From Tolypocladium sp. Sup5 PDA-1 (Eukaryota; Ascomycota; Sordariomycetes; Hypocreales; Ophiocordycipitaceae): a stretch of 64,000 nucleotides of DNA. The stretch's first letter is position 1. Each line of letters starts with the position of its first letter. Positions 1 to 11,850 of the stretch are shown piece by piece. Below the pieces are notes generated by a model. The model saw nothing but the letters and a program-made list of their open reading frames with translations, searched no databases and was not told where the DNA came from. A program made the position numbers and the translations under genes. The stretch covers positions 744,001-808,000 of the forward strand of contig JPHH03000009.1 of NCBI GenBank assembly GCA_000750105.3. Direction: 5' to 3'.

Positions 1-1016
1 TGAATCGCTTTTGCTCGATGCCGGAGTGGTTTTCCTTTATTCTCAGGATGGCCTGCGCACGCTCCTCGTGTGTCAAGAAGCTGGCATGTAGAGGGCTGTC
101 AGGAAACCAAAGATAGACACAGACGCCGAAAAGAACGGTGACCGCGCCAGTTATCACTATTGATGCCAATTAGGAACGACATCACGGCAAGATTGAGGAT
201 GACAAACCCATAAGCCATCTCCACGGAGCAAACCTGGTGTCTATCCACAAGACGCCATATGACAACAGGCCCGAGGTAATAGGGCTTGAATTTCCGATGG
301 ACCACATGACTGACATCATGACAGCCTGCTCCTGATAGGTAAAGAACATAGACATGGAGAGCAGAAACGCAGGCACGATACATGCCTCTGATACTCCGAG
401 TAGGAAGCGGACCACGAAAAGTGAGCCAAAGTTTTTGCATGGAATATGCAATAGCACGATGCCGCCCCTGTAGATCTTGTCAGGAATCAGCCAAGTCATC
501 TTCATGGGAGATGCTAACCAGATCACTAGATTCCCGGCCAACCACTTTGCGACAGGGAATCGTTGCAAGGCCCAATTCTGTGGCCATTCCGCAATCAGAT
601 AGCCAAAGTAGAAAATTGAAGATAGCCAGTTATACTGGTTCGAGTTCAAATTTGCATCTTTCAAGATCCCAAGAATTGCCGAGCTTCCCAGCTATTCCAT
701 CCAGCGCCATTTATGCGTCAGTATTCCTCAAGCACCACCGAGTGGAACATGGGAGTTCACATACCGTCTGCTTATCCACATACATCAGGTGATATCCAAT
801 GCACAAAAACGGCAAGATGCGCCATAGACATTTGTTGCGAATTCGTCTGGCTTCTTCCGGCGTCGGTTCCGTTACCTGGACCTTGGAGAAGAGCTTGTAG
901 CTCTCGTCGGCGAAGCGGTCTGGAAGCTTGGGGGCGCTGGCAAGGCCATTCTCTTGGGAGTCATCTTGAGACCGTGTCGTTTCCTCGTAGGCGTCTTTTT
1001 GTAATGTGGTCGCCAT
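1..1016 (-). CDS. MFS permease, Dal5/allantoate-type, 3' part cut by window edge
   Basis: Plasma-membrane proton-coupled anion transporter of the Dal5-like (anion:cation symporter) family; substrate unknown. The start ATG is at 1016 and exons are about 765-1016, 519-691, 208-467 and 1-156, joined by GT-AG introns and in frame throughout. The N-terminus is hydrophilic (residues 1-65), followed by the first membrane segment around LPFLCIGYHLMYVDK. The family hallmarks NWLSSIFYFGYLIAEWP (segment 2), NFGSLFVVRFLLGVSEA (segment 4) and FAPWRWLM are visible, and the last exon ends in KENHSGIEQKRF, the central-loop motif of this family. The C-terminal half lies outside the window. It is divergent from the monooxygenase at 1654, with 637 nt between them, so membership of the neighbouring cluster is possible but unproven. 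Confident about family, not about substrate. Confidence 0.85.
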
Positions 1017-1653
1017 CGTGTACAGCAGCTATTCGGATGTTGAGACAGGATGCACACCCCAAACGTGTCTGGCATACCTGATCACTTTAACCATTGACTT
1101 GATTCTTTCATCTGATCATGCTGCTTAGCACAACCGTGATATGTCGCCATCACCGTGTAGTCAATCGTCATTATGGACTTTAACCTGGAGATCCATTTCC
1201 TACGTCCACAGAAAGAGCGGGTAGTCAATAGTATGTGGGGAGCGTACGAACTATGAATAATCTTTGTCGGACTAGGCATCAACGAAACAAGTCCAAAAAC
1301 ATCCCAAGCGATATACACGGGTGCCGGACCGTGGATAAATGGTCTGACGCTGTGCGATCTCACTCATGCTGACCTTGCGTCATGGCCGTGTTATTGACGT
1401 GCTTCGCGACAGCCTACCACAGGCCCGCAATCGGACGGGGCTTAATGTCCGAGATCGCTCCGGCTATTAACGTGTAATTTACTTCAGTATCTCTCGTCTC
1501 ATTATTAGAAATACAGATTCTGTACGATTATTGATTCCTGCGATGTATAAAGATTCGCACATGTCGCGGCTTACATACCCCGCCTTGGCGATAACGGACA
1601 GGTAGGGATCGTTACGTCGACACTCCAACTTGCCAACAACCCAGGATTTAAAA
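1017..1653. promoter_or_regulatory. Divergent intergenic region between MFS permease and FAD monooxygenase
   Basis: These 637 nt separate two start codons on opposite strands and must contain both promoters. The short open frames here lack coding character. I recognise no specific operator. Confidence 0.4.
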
Positions 1654-3331
1654 ATGGCAAAGAGAAACGAGCCACTTCGGGTGCTCATTGCTGGTGCTGG
1701 CATTGGAGGCCTAGCAACAGCCATATCACTCAGTCGCGTCTCCGGCATTCCAGATCTAGATATCCAGCTCTATGAGCAAGCCCCGGAGCTTCGCGAAATC
1801 GGAGCCAGCATAGCGCTCAGCCCCAATGTAAGTTTTTGAAGAGTTCTGTCGTACTTGGTACTGAGAGATAACTAATTGTTTCTTGTCTCGGTCGATAGGG
1901 CATGCGGACGCTCGAAAGGCTTGGTGTACACGATGCCCTAGGTGAAGAGATAGGCTTTAGAGGCCCAAGTGGGATTCCACAGATTTATCGGTATGAATAC
2001 AGGAACTTTGAGGCCATTATCCTTTTCAATGTGCTAAGAGAAAGTGGCAGACACTGGAAAACGAACCAAGTGGTGTCAGTGGACACTCACAGAAATGTGA
2101 CCGACCCGCGCCACCAGACAACGCGTTTCCATCGGGGTCATATACATGCCGCGCTCCTCGAGCACGTCCCGACAGGTTCAATACATCTTAGCAAGAGGAT
2201 CGAGCGTGCAGAGGCCGACAATGGTGGAGTGACCTTGTTCTTCGATGATGGCAGCAGTGCTCATGGCGACATCTTGATTGGGGCAGATGGAATCCGATCG
2301 GTTCGTTGCCCTTTGATGTCGATTCGGTAAAACCTAACGCAAAGTGCAGAAAGTGAGGCAGTCATTCTTCCCGCAGTATAAGTTGAAGTTTAGCGGAAAG
2401 GTCTTCATGAGGTCGACTTTTGATGCGTCGCTGATTGAGGGTAAGGTGCCTCAGTTACCAGCCGATGCGGTCCACTGGGTATGGAATATCTCACCCTCAA
2501 GCTGATTCTTCTGACTGACAGTGACAGTGGGGACATAAGGATTCTTTCTTTGCTTCCAGGCTCGGTATGGCTAATGTCCGTGATTATGAGACTTGGCCGA
2601 GCTAATATAATACAGGCAAAGGCCAATATACGACAGTGGGTGCTTACGACGATGGACGCAGTGCTGAGGAACTGGAAAAGTCTATCGTCTGGGACCAACC
2701 GGGTAATGTGCAGTCCTTGAGAGACAAGTACAAGGTAATGAAGCACACCACGAACCTTAGAAGTGCCCAACTAAGAAGAACATGTTAGGACTGGAATCCC
2801 GTCGTTACGGCGCTCACTGAACTAACTCCAAACGCGCGCCTATATCCCAACTATGCGGGAGACGCCCTACCGACATGGATTCCCGCACCACGGGTCGTCC
2901 TTTTAGGTGATGCAGCGCATACACACGGCGGAGCCTTTGCAGCAGGAGGCTCATTAGCACTCGACGACGCCTTGGCTCTTGGACTAGCGTTCAACCATGC
3001 CTTCTCATCCGGGACATCGACACCTATCCAAAAAGCGTCTGAGATCTACGACCAGACGCGGCGGCCGCATGCCACTCGCCTGTTGAACATCGTCCACAGC
3101 CAAATTAACAAGAAGGCACCTGTATACGCCACATTGGAGGAAGAAAACCAGGCACTCATCGCCAGATTCAGGGGCAGGCCAGATTTAGAGTGGCTGTCTG
3201 AGCATGATGTGGAAAAGGCGCTGTTGAGTGTAATCGCAGACTCTGAGAAGCTGATCAAAGCCGAGGATCTGCCAGGGGGCTTGAGCACGGAGGCAACAAG
3301 AGAGGGGAGAAGTTATGAAAGCAGGCTATAG
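1654..3331 (+). CDS. FAD-dependent monooxygenase (salicylate hydroxylase-like)
   Basis: Group A flavin monooxygenase that would hydroxylate or epoxidise a small aromatic or similar substrate using NAD(P)H and O2. Six exons (1654-1827, 1899-2300, 2350-2478, 2528-2564, 2616-2734, 2789-3331) give 467 residues. The N-terminal dinucleotide fold is LIAGAGIGGLATA (GxGxxG, residues 10-22), followed by an acidic residue ending the second strand (LYEQAPELREIGASI). The mid motif DILIGADGIRS and the C-terminal FAD motif VVLLGDAAHTHGG are both present, so all flavin-binding signatures are intact. Fourth exon is only 37 nt. The start ATG has adenines in the preceding four positions; an upstream in-frame ATG at 1630 would add eight residues. 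It lies beside the ABC transporter and the RiPP-like genes, so it could be a tailoring enzyme, but such enzymes are also common elsewhere. Confidence 0.88.
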
Positions 3332-3661
3332 ATTCGCTTGGCACTTTGGTCGATAGAAAACATATCTCGAAAGCGTTGCTTCTGCCTCCGGAAATGGTGG
3401 CACTCCCGATCCGGAAAGGCGCCGTCGCCGCCTTGGCCCGGCCGCCCTTGGCATGCCGCCCGCCACGGCCCGCCTGCATACGAAGTACATAACTTCGGGA
3501 AACTGTCAAAAAGGCCAGTACCATCCCAAGGACCCAGGCTCGAAACACGAACAAGAAGCGGGTTTTCGCACTATTCACCTCGACTTAAAAAGTAACATGC
3601 AAACTTAAGCCTCTGTGACAAAAAGGCCTAGGAGGACTACCACCCACGATTCGGAAATCCG

Positions 3662-3662
<1 letters not shown>

Positions 3663-3693
<31 letters not shown>
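3663..3693. repeat. 31-nt poly-G tract followed by TG/CG alternation
   Basis: An uninterrupted run of 31 guanines is followed by tgtgcgtgcgtgtgtgt. It sits in the 630-nt space between the monooxygenase stop (3331) and the ABC transporter start (3962). Such runs can form G-quadruplexes and are prone to assembly length errors, so the exact length should be treated cautiously. The rest of 3332-3961 shows no gene. Confidence 0.9.
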
Positions 3694-3694
<1 letters not shown>

Positions 3695-3961
3695 GTGCGT
3701 GCGTGTGTGTCAGAGCATATACGAATACATCACTTGCATGCACTTTTGCCAGATGTCGCAACACCCCCCTCCCTTCCCGGGGCGGCTGGCTCCCGTCCTT
3801 AAGTACTACCTCATGTGGAGCTGCATGGCGCCCGCAAAAGATCCGACATGACATTGAACCAACAGTCACAAACATAAATTGTGTTGTTCCCTGCGCATTT
3901 TCCACTTTCTCTGCTCTGTTTCAAACATGTCCCGAGTAATCTTCCTTTCTGCCGCATCAGC

Positions 3962-6900
3962 ATGGACGGAAATTTCGGTTTCAACGCTCAACAATCGACC
4001 TTCGACCGGCATGGCGCCTGGCAGGGATACTATTCCCGGCCATCTCTCCATGGATATCTCGACTTTAGTTTAGCGTTCGTGCAGGGAGTTCCCAGCCTGT
4101 TTCCTTCACTGCTCTTCTTCATCGCAGCACTTTCTAGGATATTTGTTCTCAAGTCTCAGACAAATGTTGCCCGTCCTGGATGGCTACTTGCTGCCAAGCT
4201 CGTCACCTGCGCCGCGCTCATCTGCCTCCAAGCATCGCTTGTCGCTTTATGGTCCTTGACCGCTGCCAACTCTCGCATTGCGGTTGCCGTGTCGGCCATT
4301 GGGCTGATCGACAGTTGCGCCCTATTTGCACTTTCCTACTTGGAGCATCGACGGTCCATCAAGCCATCCATCATCATAGGGGCGTACCTTTGGATTACAA
4401 TTATCATGGACCTCGCTCAGGCAATGTCTCTGTTCCTGTTGCGAAAACGTCTGCCTGGCACTGGACTCATCGCATCCGTTTTTGCGTCGGTCAAAGCAGT
4501 GCAGCTGTTGCTTCTTGTCCTTGAGGAGGTTCCGAAGCGGATATTGCTGCCTGACCGAGCTGATGGATGGCCAGCTGAATCTACCAGCGGCCCGTTTAGC
4601 CGTTGCGTGTTCTGGTGGCTCCACGACGTCTTCATGAAAGGGTACCAGGGCTCTTTACGAATCGACAATCTTGGGACCATTGACGACCAATTTTCATCTC
4701 GGAGGCTCCTCGATACACTGCTAAAGACCATCAACGACGCAGATGCTACTCGCAGACACTCTTTGCTGCGTGCGATTTGGTCAGCCTTTGAGCTACCGTT
4801 GCTTTGGCCGATAATTCCTCGCCTGTTCATGACGGCATTCAGTTTCGCCCAGCCTCTGCTCATCAAACGACTCATCTTCTTCCTCAGCGAACCAGCCACT
4901 CAATCTCCATCTCAGGCCGGGTGGGCGCTGGTAGCCGCTACAGGCCTCGTCTACCTCGGAATCGCGGTAAGCTTCCTCGCATAGTTTTCACCTGTTCCCA
5001 TGTAATGTTCTTACAATTCGCTGCCAGATCTCCAGTGCAATGTACGCCCATATCGTGAATCGAGTATTCACAACCCTGCGGGGCGGTCTGGTCGCAGCCA
5101 TGTTGAACAAGGCACTGAAGCTAAAAACTGTCAACTCGAATAAGGACGCCGCAGTCACGCTCATGAGCGCCGACATTGAAGGCCTTTTCCCCGGTGTCCA
5201 GTATGTATATGAGCTCTGGGCCAATTCAATTGAGCTAGTACTGGCCATCTATCTCCTGCAGAGGGAAATAGGGGCGCCGTGTTTCCTCGTGGCTGTCCCG
5301 GCTATTGGTAAGTGTGTCGGCGTGCTTCTCGTTGTGGCCATTTACAGAAGCTCTGAGTATTAACATTGCCTTCTCTGAAACTTCATAGTCTGCAGCTTTC
5401 TGTCCACGTACGTCAGTGACGGCATCGGCCCAGCTCGAATGGAGTGGGCGGAGGCGACACAAAAACGTGTATCAACTGCTTCTCTATTTCTGTCCCAGAT
5501 CAAGAGCCTCAAGATGATGGGCCTGACCAATTACGTATCCAAAAAGCTGCGTGGTCTTCGAATTCACGAAGCGAACAAGTCTAAAAAGTTCAGAACTCAC
5601 ATTGTCTGGATTCTCGGAGTTGGTATGTGCAGCCTTCAGCCATCCAAGTCTTCAGAGGCTGTGTGTACTAAGTGACAACCCTAGCAAACATCTCGCATCA
5701 TCTCACGCCTGCAGTTGTGATCCTCACAGCGGTCTTTTGGACCAGGTCCGGTGGCAACGGATTTACAGTCTCGCAGGCTTTCACTTCGTTATCCATTGTA
5801 TCGCTGGTATCCAAGCCCCTAGCGGAGTTGACGGCTGCCTATCCCACCATGACTGCTTCGCTGGCCTGTCTGGAGCGGATCGGGAACTATATTCTGTCCG
5901 ACGAGCAGCACGACAGCAGAGTGGTTTCCAAACAACTTGGCGGTGAAAGTTTAGATGACGATGAACTTCTCAGCCAATCTTGTCAACCTGTCGGGGCCGC
6001 ACTCGTAGCCCTGCGACAGGTGAACTTGACGCTGCCTGGGAAGACGGACCCTGCTCTTCAAGACATCACCATCGACATCAACAAGTCGACAATCACCATG
6101 GTCGTCGGCCCCGTTGGATGCGGAAAATCGCTACTGCTCCAGTCCGTTCTCGGCGAAATTCCCATCACTAGCGGAGCCGTGTTCGTGAACCGTGACGACG
6201 CATCGATGGCCTACTGCGATCAAACACCATGGCTGCGCAATCTGTCCATCCGCGACAACATCGTGGCAGGAAAGCAATACGATCCCACGTGGTATGACAC
6301 GGTGGTGCGCGCTTGCGCATTGGAACAGGATATCGGCCGCTTGCCTGATCGAGACTACACCATGGTGGGAAGTGGCGGTGTCAACCTCAGCGGCGGGCAG
6401 AAGCAGCGAGTAGTAAGTTCAACGACCCATGCGCTTGCGGATGGAGACCATGAGGCTGACAACTAGGGCAAAAGGCACTGGCAAGGGCTTTATACAGCAG
6501 AAAGGACATTCTCTTGTTGGATGATGTTTTCAGCGCCTTGGACGCCACAACATCGGCGAAAATCAGCAAGGCTTTGCTGGGGCGAGACGGCCTGCTACGG
6601 TCGACGGGGACGACTGCTATCATTGCCACCCACGCAGGTAAGAAGCCAAGAATATCGCGAACGCGCTCGGAGTGTTACGCCGGCTAACCATGAGGCTGTG
6701 TGGCACCAGTTCACTACCTGCCTTATGCAGACCATATCCTGGTGCTCGGCAAGTCGGGTGAGGTCGAACAGTACGGCAGCTATTCTGAGCTTCGCACCCG
6801 AGATGGATATGTGAAGACACTGGACTTGAAAGCCTCCTCACTAGTACAGTCCGAGGAAGAGGAAGTTTTCAAAGGATCCCCTGAAGAGGGTAACGAGTCG

Positions 6901-8814
6901 GATCTGAGCAAGGAAGACGATGAATCGCAGCCAGAATCCACGGCCGACTGGACGCTCTACAAATTCTACCTGTCTTCCGTTGAGCCATGGTACATAATCG
7001 TCTTCGTTCTCCTCGGCATCGGATTCATCTGGGTAGGCAAGCTTCCCCTAGTCTGGCTGCGACTCTGGACCGAGCACGGTACCACTTCGGACACAGCACT
7101 ATACTCGGGTGTTTATATGACGCTGTGCATAATGGCCATTATTCTCTCAGCTGCCGTCTTTTGGTGGTACGGCCTGTTCGTCATTCCGAGGTCCGGGGTG
7201 CATATCCATCAGCTCCTTCTGGATCGCTACCTCAGAGCACCACTTTGGTTCCTCACGCACACGGATACTGGGTCGATTCTCAACCGATTCGGCCAGGATA
7301 TGAGCCTGGTTGACCAGCAGATGCCCATGGCGTTCTTTGAAACGGTCCTGAACACGGCGGACACTGTTGCGGCAGCCGCCATCATCACCTCGGGAGCGCC
7401 GTATCTTGCCGGCATCATGGCCGTTAGCGTCGTTGTCATCTACTTTCTGCAGCAATTCTATCTGAAGACGTCGAAAGCGATGCGACATCTGGACCTTCAC
7501 ACTAAGTCACCTCTCTACACGTTCTTTACCGAGGCTAAGAGCGGTATCGTCACGATCCGGTCGTTTGGGTGGCAAGATGCATATGTGGAAGAGGGACTCC
7601 GGTTGTTGGATGTTTCGCAGAAACCATACTATCTTATGCTCTGCATCCAGGAGTGGCTCTCGTTGGTCATGGGGATTTTTGTCGCCGTGATTTCTGTCCT
7701 CTTGGTAAGCTTTCTCGACTCGGTTCGTTGGTGATCCTGAGCATAAACGCTAATGACAACGTTCAGGTGAGTTTGGCCACATCGTACCCTGATAGCTCAG
7801 GCGGTGGTGCCATTGGACTGGCCATGATTGGCCTGATGAGTTTCAACGGCAGCCTGTACGGAATCGTCATGGCCTGGACCAAGATGGAGACATCTCTAGG
7901 CGCGGCTGCTCGAGTTCGGGCATTTGTCAGAGACACTCCCGATGAGAATCTCCCAGGCGAGTCCGTGCTGCCCCCGAAGGATTGGCCATCTGACGGCTCC
8001 ATTGAAGTGGCCGACATACATGCGTTGTACAAGTGAGTGGACATGTCGTCCTTGGTCAACAAGGCAAAGCGCTTATTTAATGGGTGATAGGCATGGCGGG
8101 GATGAGATTCTTCAAGATGTTTCATTGAACGCCAGACCAGGCCAAAAGATTGGCATCTGTGGCGCCACGGGCAGCGGAAAAAGCTCTCTGCTGCTCACTC
8201 TACTGCGGCTCCTAGAGACAACGTCGGGTAGTCTCCGTGTCGATGGAGTTGACCTATCGACGGTGCCACGACAGAGCATTCGATCTCGCTTCACCGTGCT
8301 GCCACAGGACCCGGTAGCACTACCAGAGACCGTCCGTAATAATCTCGATCTCTCTCGCCTGATTGAGAACGATGTAGAAGAAGACAGTCTCAGCAAAGTG
8401 GAGGAGTACCGTGACCAGGCCCTTCAAAATGCACTCAAGAGAACCGGATTATGGGATCTCATTTGTGAAGCCGGTGGCTTGGACGCCGAGTTCAACAGCT
8501 TGAACCTATCGCACGGCCAGCGTCAGCTGTTTGCGCTGGCACGCGCGCTGCTGCGCAAGACGAAGGTGATACTCTTGGATGAAGCCACGAGTAGCGTGGA
8601 CGAGCGGACCGACAAGGAGATGCAGCAAGTCATGACTGATGCGTTTGAGGGGTCTACAGTCTTGATGGTCGCTCATAGACTACAAAGCATCGCAGACAGT
8701 GATTACGTTGTGGTCATTGAGGATGGCAGGGTGACAGAAGCTGGAGATCCTCGGGTGTTGATGGCTCAGGACGCTTCGTTGTTCAGGAAGCTGCATGATG
8801 AAGCTTCCTGGTAG
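3962..8814 (+). CDS. ABCC-type (MRP-like) ABC transporter, full length
   Basis: Full transporter exporting conjugates or hydrophobic metabolites across the plasma or vacuolar membrane. Eight exons (3962-4966, 5028-5307, 5389-5622, 5685-6412, 6475-6637, 6710-7704, 7767-8032, 8091-8814) give 1464 residues. Order: N-terminal membrane domain TMD0 (residues about 30-190), TMD1, nucleotide-binding domain 1 with Walker A GPVGCGKS (648-655), signature NLSGGQKQR and Walker B ILLLDDVFS, then TMD2 and domain 2 with Walker A GATGSGKS (1248-1255), signature LSHGQRQ, Walker B VILLDEATSS and switch VAHRL. Domain 1 has Asp instead of the catalytic Glu after Walker B, the known ABCC asymmetry, so domain 2 hydrolyses ATP. 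MDGNFGF was chosen as start because the upstream ATG at 3881 would add a non-conserved leader. Its position next to the UstYa/precursor genes suggests peptide export or self-protection; this is inference. Confidence 0.93.
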
Positions 8815-8922
8815 CAGGGAGAGCTAGAAATAGCATAGAGCTTCAAGTTGCTGTTGGGAAGGCTACTGTTATAAGTTTTCCTAATTTCTGAGGTAAAACC
8901 ATGTCCCTAGTGCGCGTGGCTG

Positions 8923-10420
8923 TCAAGGCCCATCCAAGTCATCCAGCAATGGAACCCCAATTTCCTGTTTCCCCTCTCCGTCTCGTTTCCAGGTGATGTA
9001 GGAGATGCACGATACAACGAAGACATCTGCAACGAATACAGTAGACAGAAAGATCAACGTCGTTGGAAGGGCATTGGCTAGGACCAAGCCTCTACATGGA
9101 GGTCAGCAAATATACAATGGATGGCCTGAGATAGCAGTAACTCACAGTAGAGCGTTCGCAGACCCAGCAATAATGATGAACCGTCCGAATAGGACGTGTG
9201 CAGAGGTGACGAAAGGAGTCGTTGCACCCTTCGCGTAAGCATGATGATGGAAGCAACCAAGCGCATTTTGTAGAAGAATGCCAGACAGAATGAGCAGCCC
9301 CACTAACACATGAGGTTCACGAAGATGTCTCTGTTGAAGTATTTGTAGGATTAGTATGCTGATCTGGGAGACATGTTGCAAGGTGACGCTTTCAACTCTC
9401 GTTGAGTCAACTCACCAGCGGATCAGCCCTCACGGCGAAGCCAGCGGCAGCGAAGCCGACAAAGCAAGATATTGACGCACTGAGCTGGAGGGATAGGTGC
9501 AATCGGAAGGGACGCAGCCTTGTAAACCTCAGAGTCAGGGCTCCAGCTGGATACAGTATCATGATACCGACAACGAGCATAAAACCATGCAGATAAAACA
9601 AGAGAGCCCTCGGGTCCCTTTCGCCAGCATATGCCGCATCTGTATTCTCAACGTTGTCATTCTTCTTGCCAAAATGAATGGTGGGTGGCTGAGAAGACTC
9701 CATTGGTCTGTTCTTCACCGACTGAGAACTGAGGTCAAAGGAGAATTGGCCCTTTTCCTCATGCATGGCCAGACTAAACACGCCACTCTCGCTATGTGCA
9801 GTCTCACCCGCGTTGGTTGCCCATATGAAGGGCTGGACACCGAGATCCTGCCCCTCGACACCAAGCCATGCGTCGTAGCCGTAAATGCGGAAGCTTGATT
9901 CAAGCCATCCACTGGCGTTCACGGCCAACGACGGGACGGTCCATCTTGGGAGGGAGGGAGACGACTGTGGCTCGAAGTGGCCTCTGCACACAATAATCAG
10001 ACGTCATTCAGCGACCTACGAAGTTCAAGGGTAGTCGCATACGTAGCTTGTCGGAGATCCAACATGGGTTCTGAATATCTGGAAAGTTAGCCTCTTGACG
10101 GCAGATACACGGGAGCATGGCTTTCAGCATAGAACCGCACCTCCTTCAGTGTTGACGAAACCTATAATGACAAGCGCGCCGTACATGCTGCTCCCCAGAC
10201 CTACAGCTGTCCACCCTCCACTGGAGACAACTTGGTATCCGAACGTGGCCAGCAAATCCGCTGCTTTGGACGTTGTGTTGTGGTAAGTGTCCACGGCGAG
10301 GCACATATAGAGTGGAACATGTGATTGTTGGTGGCAGTACTGAAGATACGCCTGGGCAAGGCTTGCCATGGTAATGAAACAAATGGCCCAGGCCCAAGAA
10401 GTCCTGTAAATGTTAATCAT
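8923..10420 (-). CDS. DOMON domain plus cytochrome b561 membrane protein
   Basis: Likely transmembrane electron carrier: an extracytoplasmic haem-binding DOMON domain attached to a b561-type membrane core, as in fungal cellobiose-dehydrogenase-like iron reductases. ATG at 10420 opens a signal peptide (MINIYRTSWAWAICFITMASLAQA) followed by the DOMON signature GGWTAVGLGSSMYGALVII. The 9416-9983 exon carries GHFEPQ and then the first b561 helix LHGFMLVVGIMILYPAGA, whose His is a candidate haem ligand. The 9146-9330 exon adds HVLVGLLILSGILLQ and SAHVLFGRFIIIAGSANA with further His ligands. The last exon 8923-9091 ends in a charged tail after one more helix. The junctions between about 10120 and 9983, including a possible 36-nt exon at 10043-10078, could not be settled by eye because two splice combinations stay open. 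It ends 108 nt from the ABC gene stop. Confidence 0.8.
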
Positions 10421-11026
10421 GTTCGCCGAATTGGTCAGGTCAAAGATCCGTCTTGAGACCTGAGCCAAGTGAGAATATGAGATCGCAGTGTCATCTACTT
10501 GATATACTTCTTCCCTTGTGTGTGATTCCGCATTGGTTGATGTCAGAGCATGTCCCGTGCGAGCTCGTGGTCTTGACAGATGCTCCTGACCCTGGCCCGG
10601 AAGATGTTGCCAATCTGGCGCCAACATCAATAAGGCAGTGGTGTCCGGATATCAACGCCAAGATGTGGATCTGTAAAGCCTGATCTCCGAGCCGCCCTGC
10701 AGGGTTGAGCGCGGGAGCAAACAAGCGGCGGGTATCCTCATCCGGAACTGACTATGCCGAAACTAGAAGGTGTCTCAAAGCACAAGGCGTTTTGTCATAC
10801 GAGCTGTGTTATTTCAAGCCTGTTGGTACGAAGTAGTACAAGTTGGAGCTTGTCACGGCACAGTGCCAGCGCTCTTCGTCGTCAATTGGTGTGCGGGAAC
10901 GGCAAGGCACGGCACAAAAGTAAGACGCCTCGATGACAACGTCGTAAGTCTAAGCGCAAGTTGGGTTCATCATATCAGAAACTTGCAACGCACCATCCAG
11001 TGTCGCCTCATCAGCATCGGCCCTTC
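10421..11026. promoter_or_regulatory. Divergent promoter region between DOMON-b561 and UstYa-like 1
   Basis: These 606 nt separate two divergently transcribed cluster genes, an arrangement that favours co-regulation. No coding signal was found. I could not identify a specific transcription factor site by eye. Confidence 0.4.
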
Positions 11027-11698
11027 ATGGACCAACAAAACAAAACAGTTCATTGGCGATTGGAGCGTTATTTGCGGTCCCCATGGACAGTTCTCAAAGA
11101 TGCCGTTCTTGTTTGTCTTGCAATAACCGGGCTGTTCGCACTTCTTGTCCCGCAGAGCTTTGCCTGCCCAGCTACGACATGGGACGATGGAGCCGGGCAC
11201 TTGGCCAGCTCAGCATCTGAACCAGCTTCGTCTTCCCATGCTTCTCCAGCACTCGGAAAATGCAATTGCGGCACTTCTGTTGCGGAGGCTCGCAGCATGG
11301 GCTGCCAGTACGACACACTCGCTGCCGCTTGGCTTCCCCAGAGATGCATTGACCAACAACTCACAACTGAATTCGACCGCTCTGGAGATGGCCCGGGCGG
11401 GCAATGGAGGTACTGGTACGATGTGAACCAGACCATGGAGCTGAACTTGGAAGATCTGGCCAACGAGGGAGACGACAAGGACTTCCGCTTTTACTCTTCT
11501 TCGGAATGGCATGCCACGCATTGCCTGTTCTACTGGCGGAAGCAGTACAGAGCACGATTCACCGGCGCCTTAATTGAGCCTCGGTACGATACAGAAGCAC
11601 ACATCAATCATTGCGGCTCCATTTTCAGCACACCTGGGTCGTTTGCAGTATCATCTGGCGTCGTGTTGAACTCTGATAGTTGGCGAGTCTCAGGTTAG
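11027..11698 (+). CDS. UstYa-like membrane protein with two HxxHC motifs (paralogue 1)
   Basis: Single-exon protein of 223 residues. It has a short cytoplasmic N-terminus, one membrane segment (about residues 25-45) and a lumenal part. Two HxxHC motifs, HATHC (162-166) and HINHC (192-196), are the pattern of the UstYa/DUF3328 oxidases that crosslink fungal RiPP cores. It differs from canonical UstYa: the first motif is followed by LFYWRKQYR rather than LxxLRQ, and it carries an extra Cys-rich block (KCNCG at 78-82, then GCQYDTLAAAWLP). The gene at 15049 shares this architecture, so the two form a paralogous pair. ATG 11027 is the first in frame; the open frame upstream has only a TTG. Expected to act in the secretory pathway on the precursor encoded at 13874. 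An oxidase role is inferred from motif and context. Confidence 0.8.
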   Translation: MDQQNKTVHWRLERYLRSPWTVLKDAVLVCLAITGLFALLVPQSFACPATTWDDGAGHLASSASEPASSSHASPALGKCNCGTSVAEARSMGCQYDTLAAAWLPQRCIDQQLTTEFDRSGDGPGGQWRYWYDVNQTMELNLEDLANEGDDKDFRFYSSSEWHATHCLFYWRKQYRARFTGALIEPRYDTEAHINHCGSIFSTPGSFAVSSGVVLNSDSWRVSG

Positions 11699-11850
11699 CT
11701 TCTTTGAAGGAAATATACGATTCGAGCGACATGCACGTTTGCGCACGCAAGTGATATGTTGCGATCCGATCTCCTTTGTTAAGAGTGTGCCTCAGCACGC
11801 AGTGTAGATGGATTCTAGCGGGTGCAAAGAAGACAATAGTCGATATGATG

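Noticed and set aside
10770..11126. 118-residue frame upstream of UstYa-like 1
   Set aside because: Overlaps the start of the real gene in another frame, has no signal or motif, and lies in promoter sequence.
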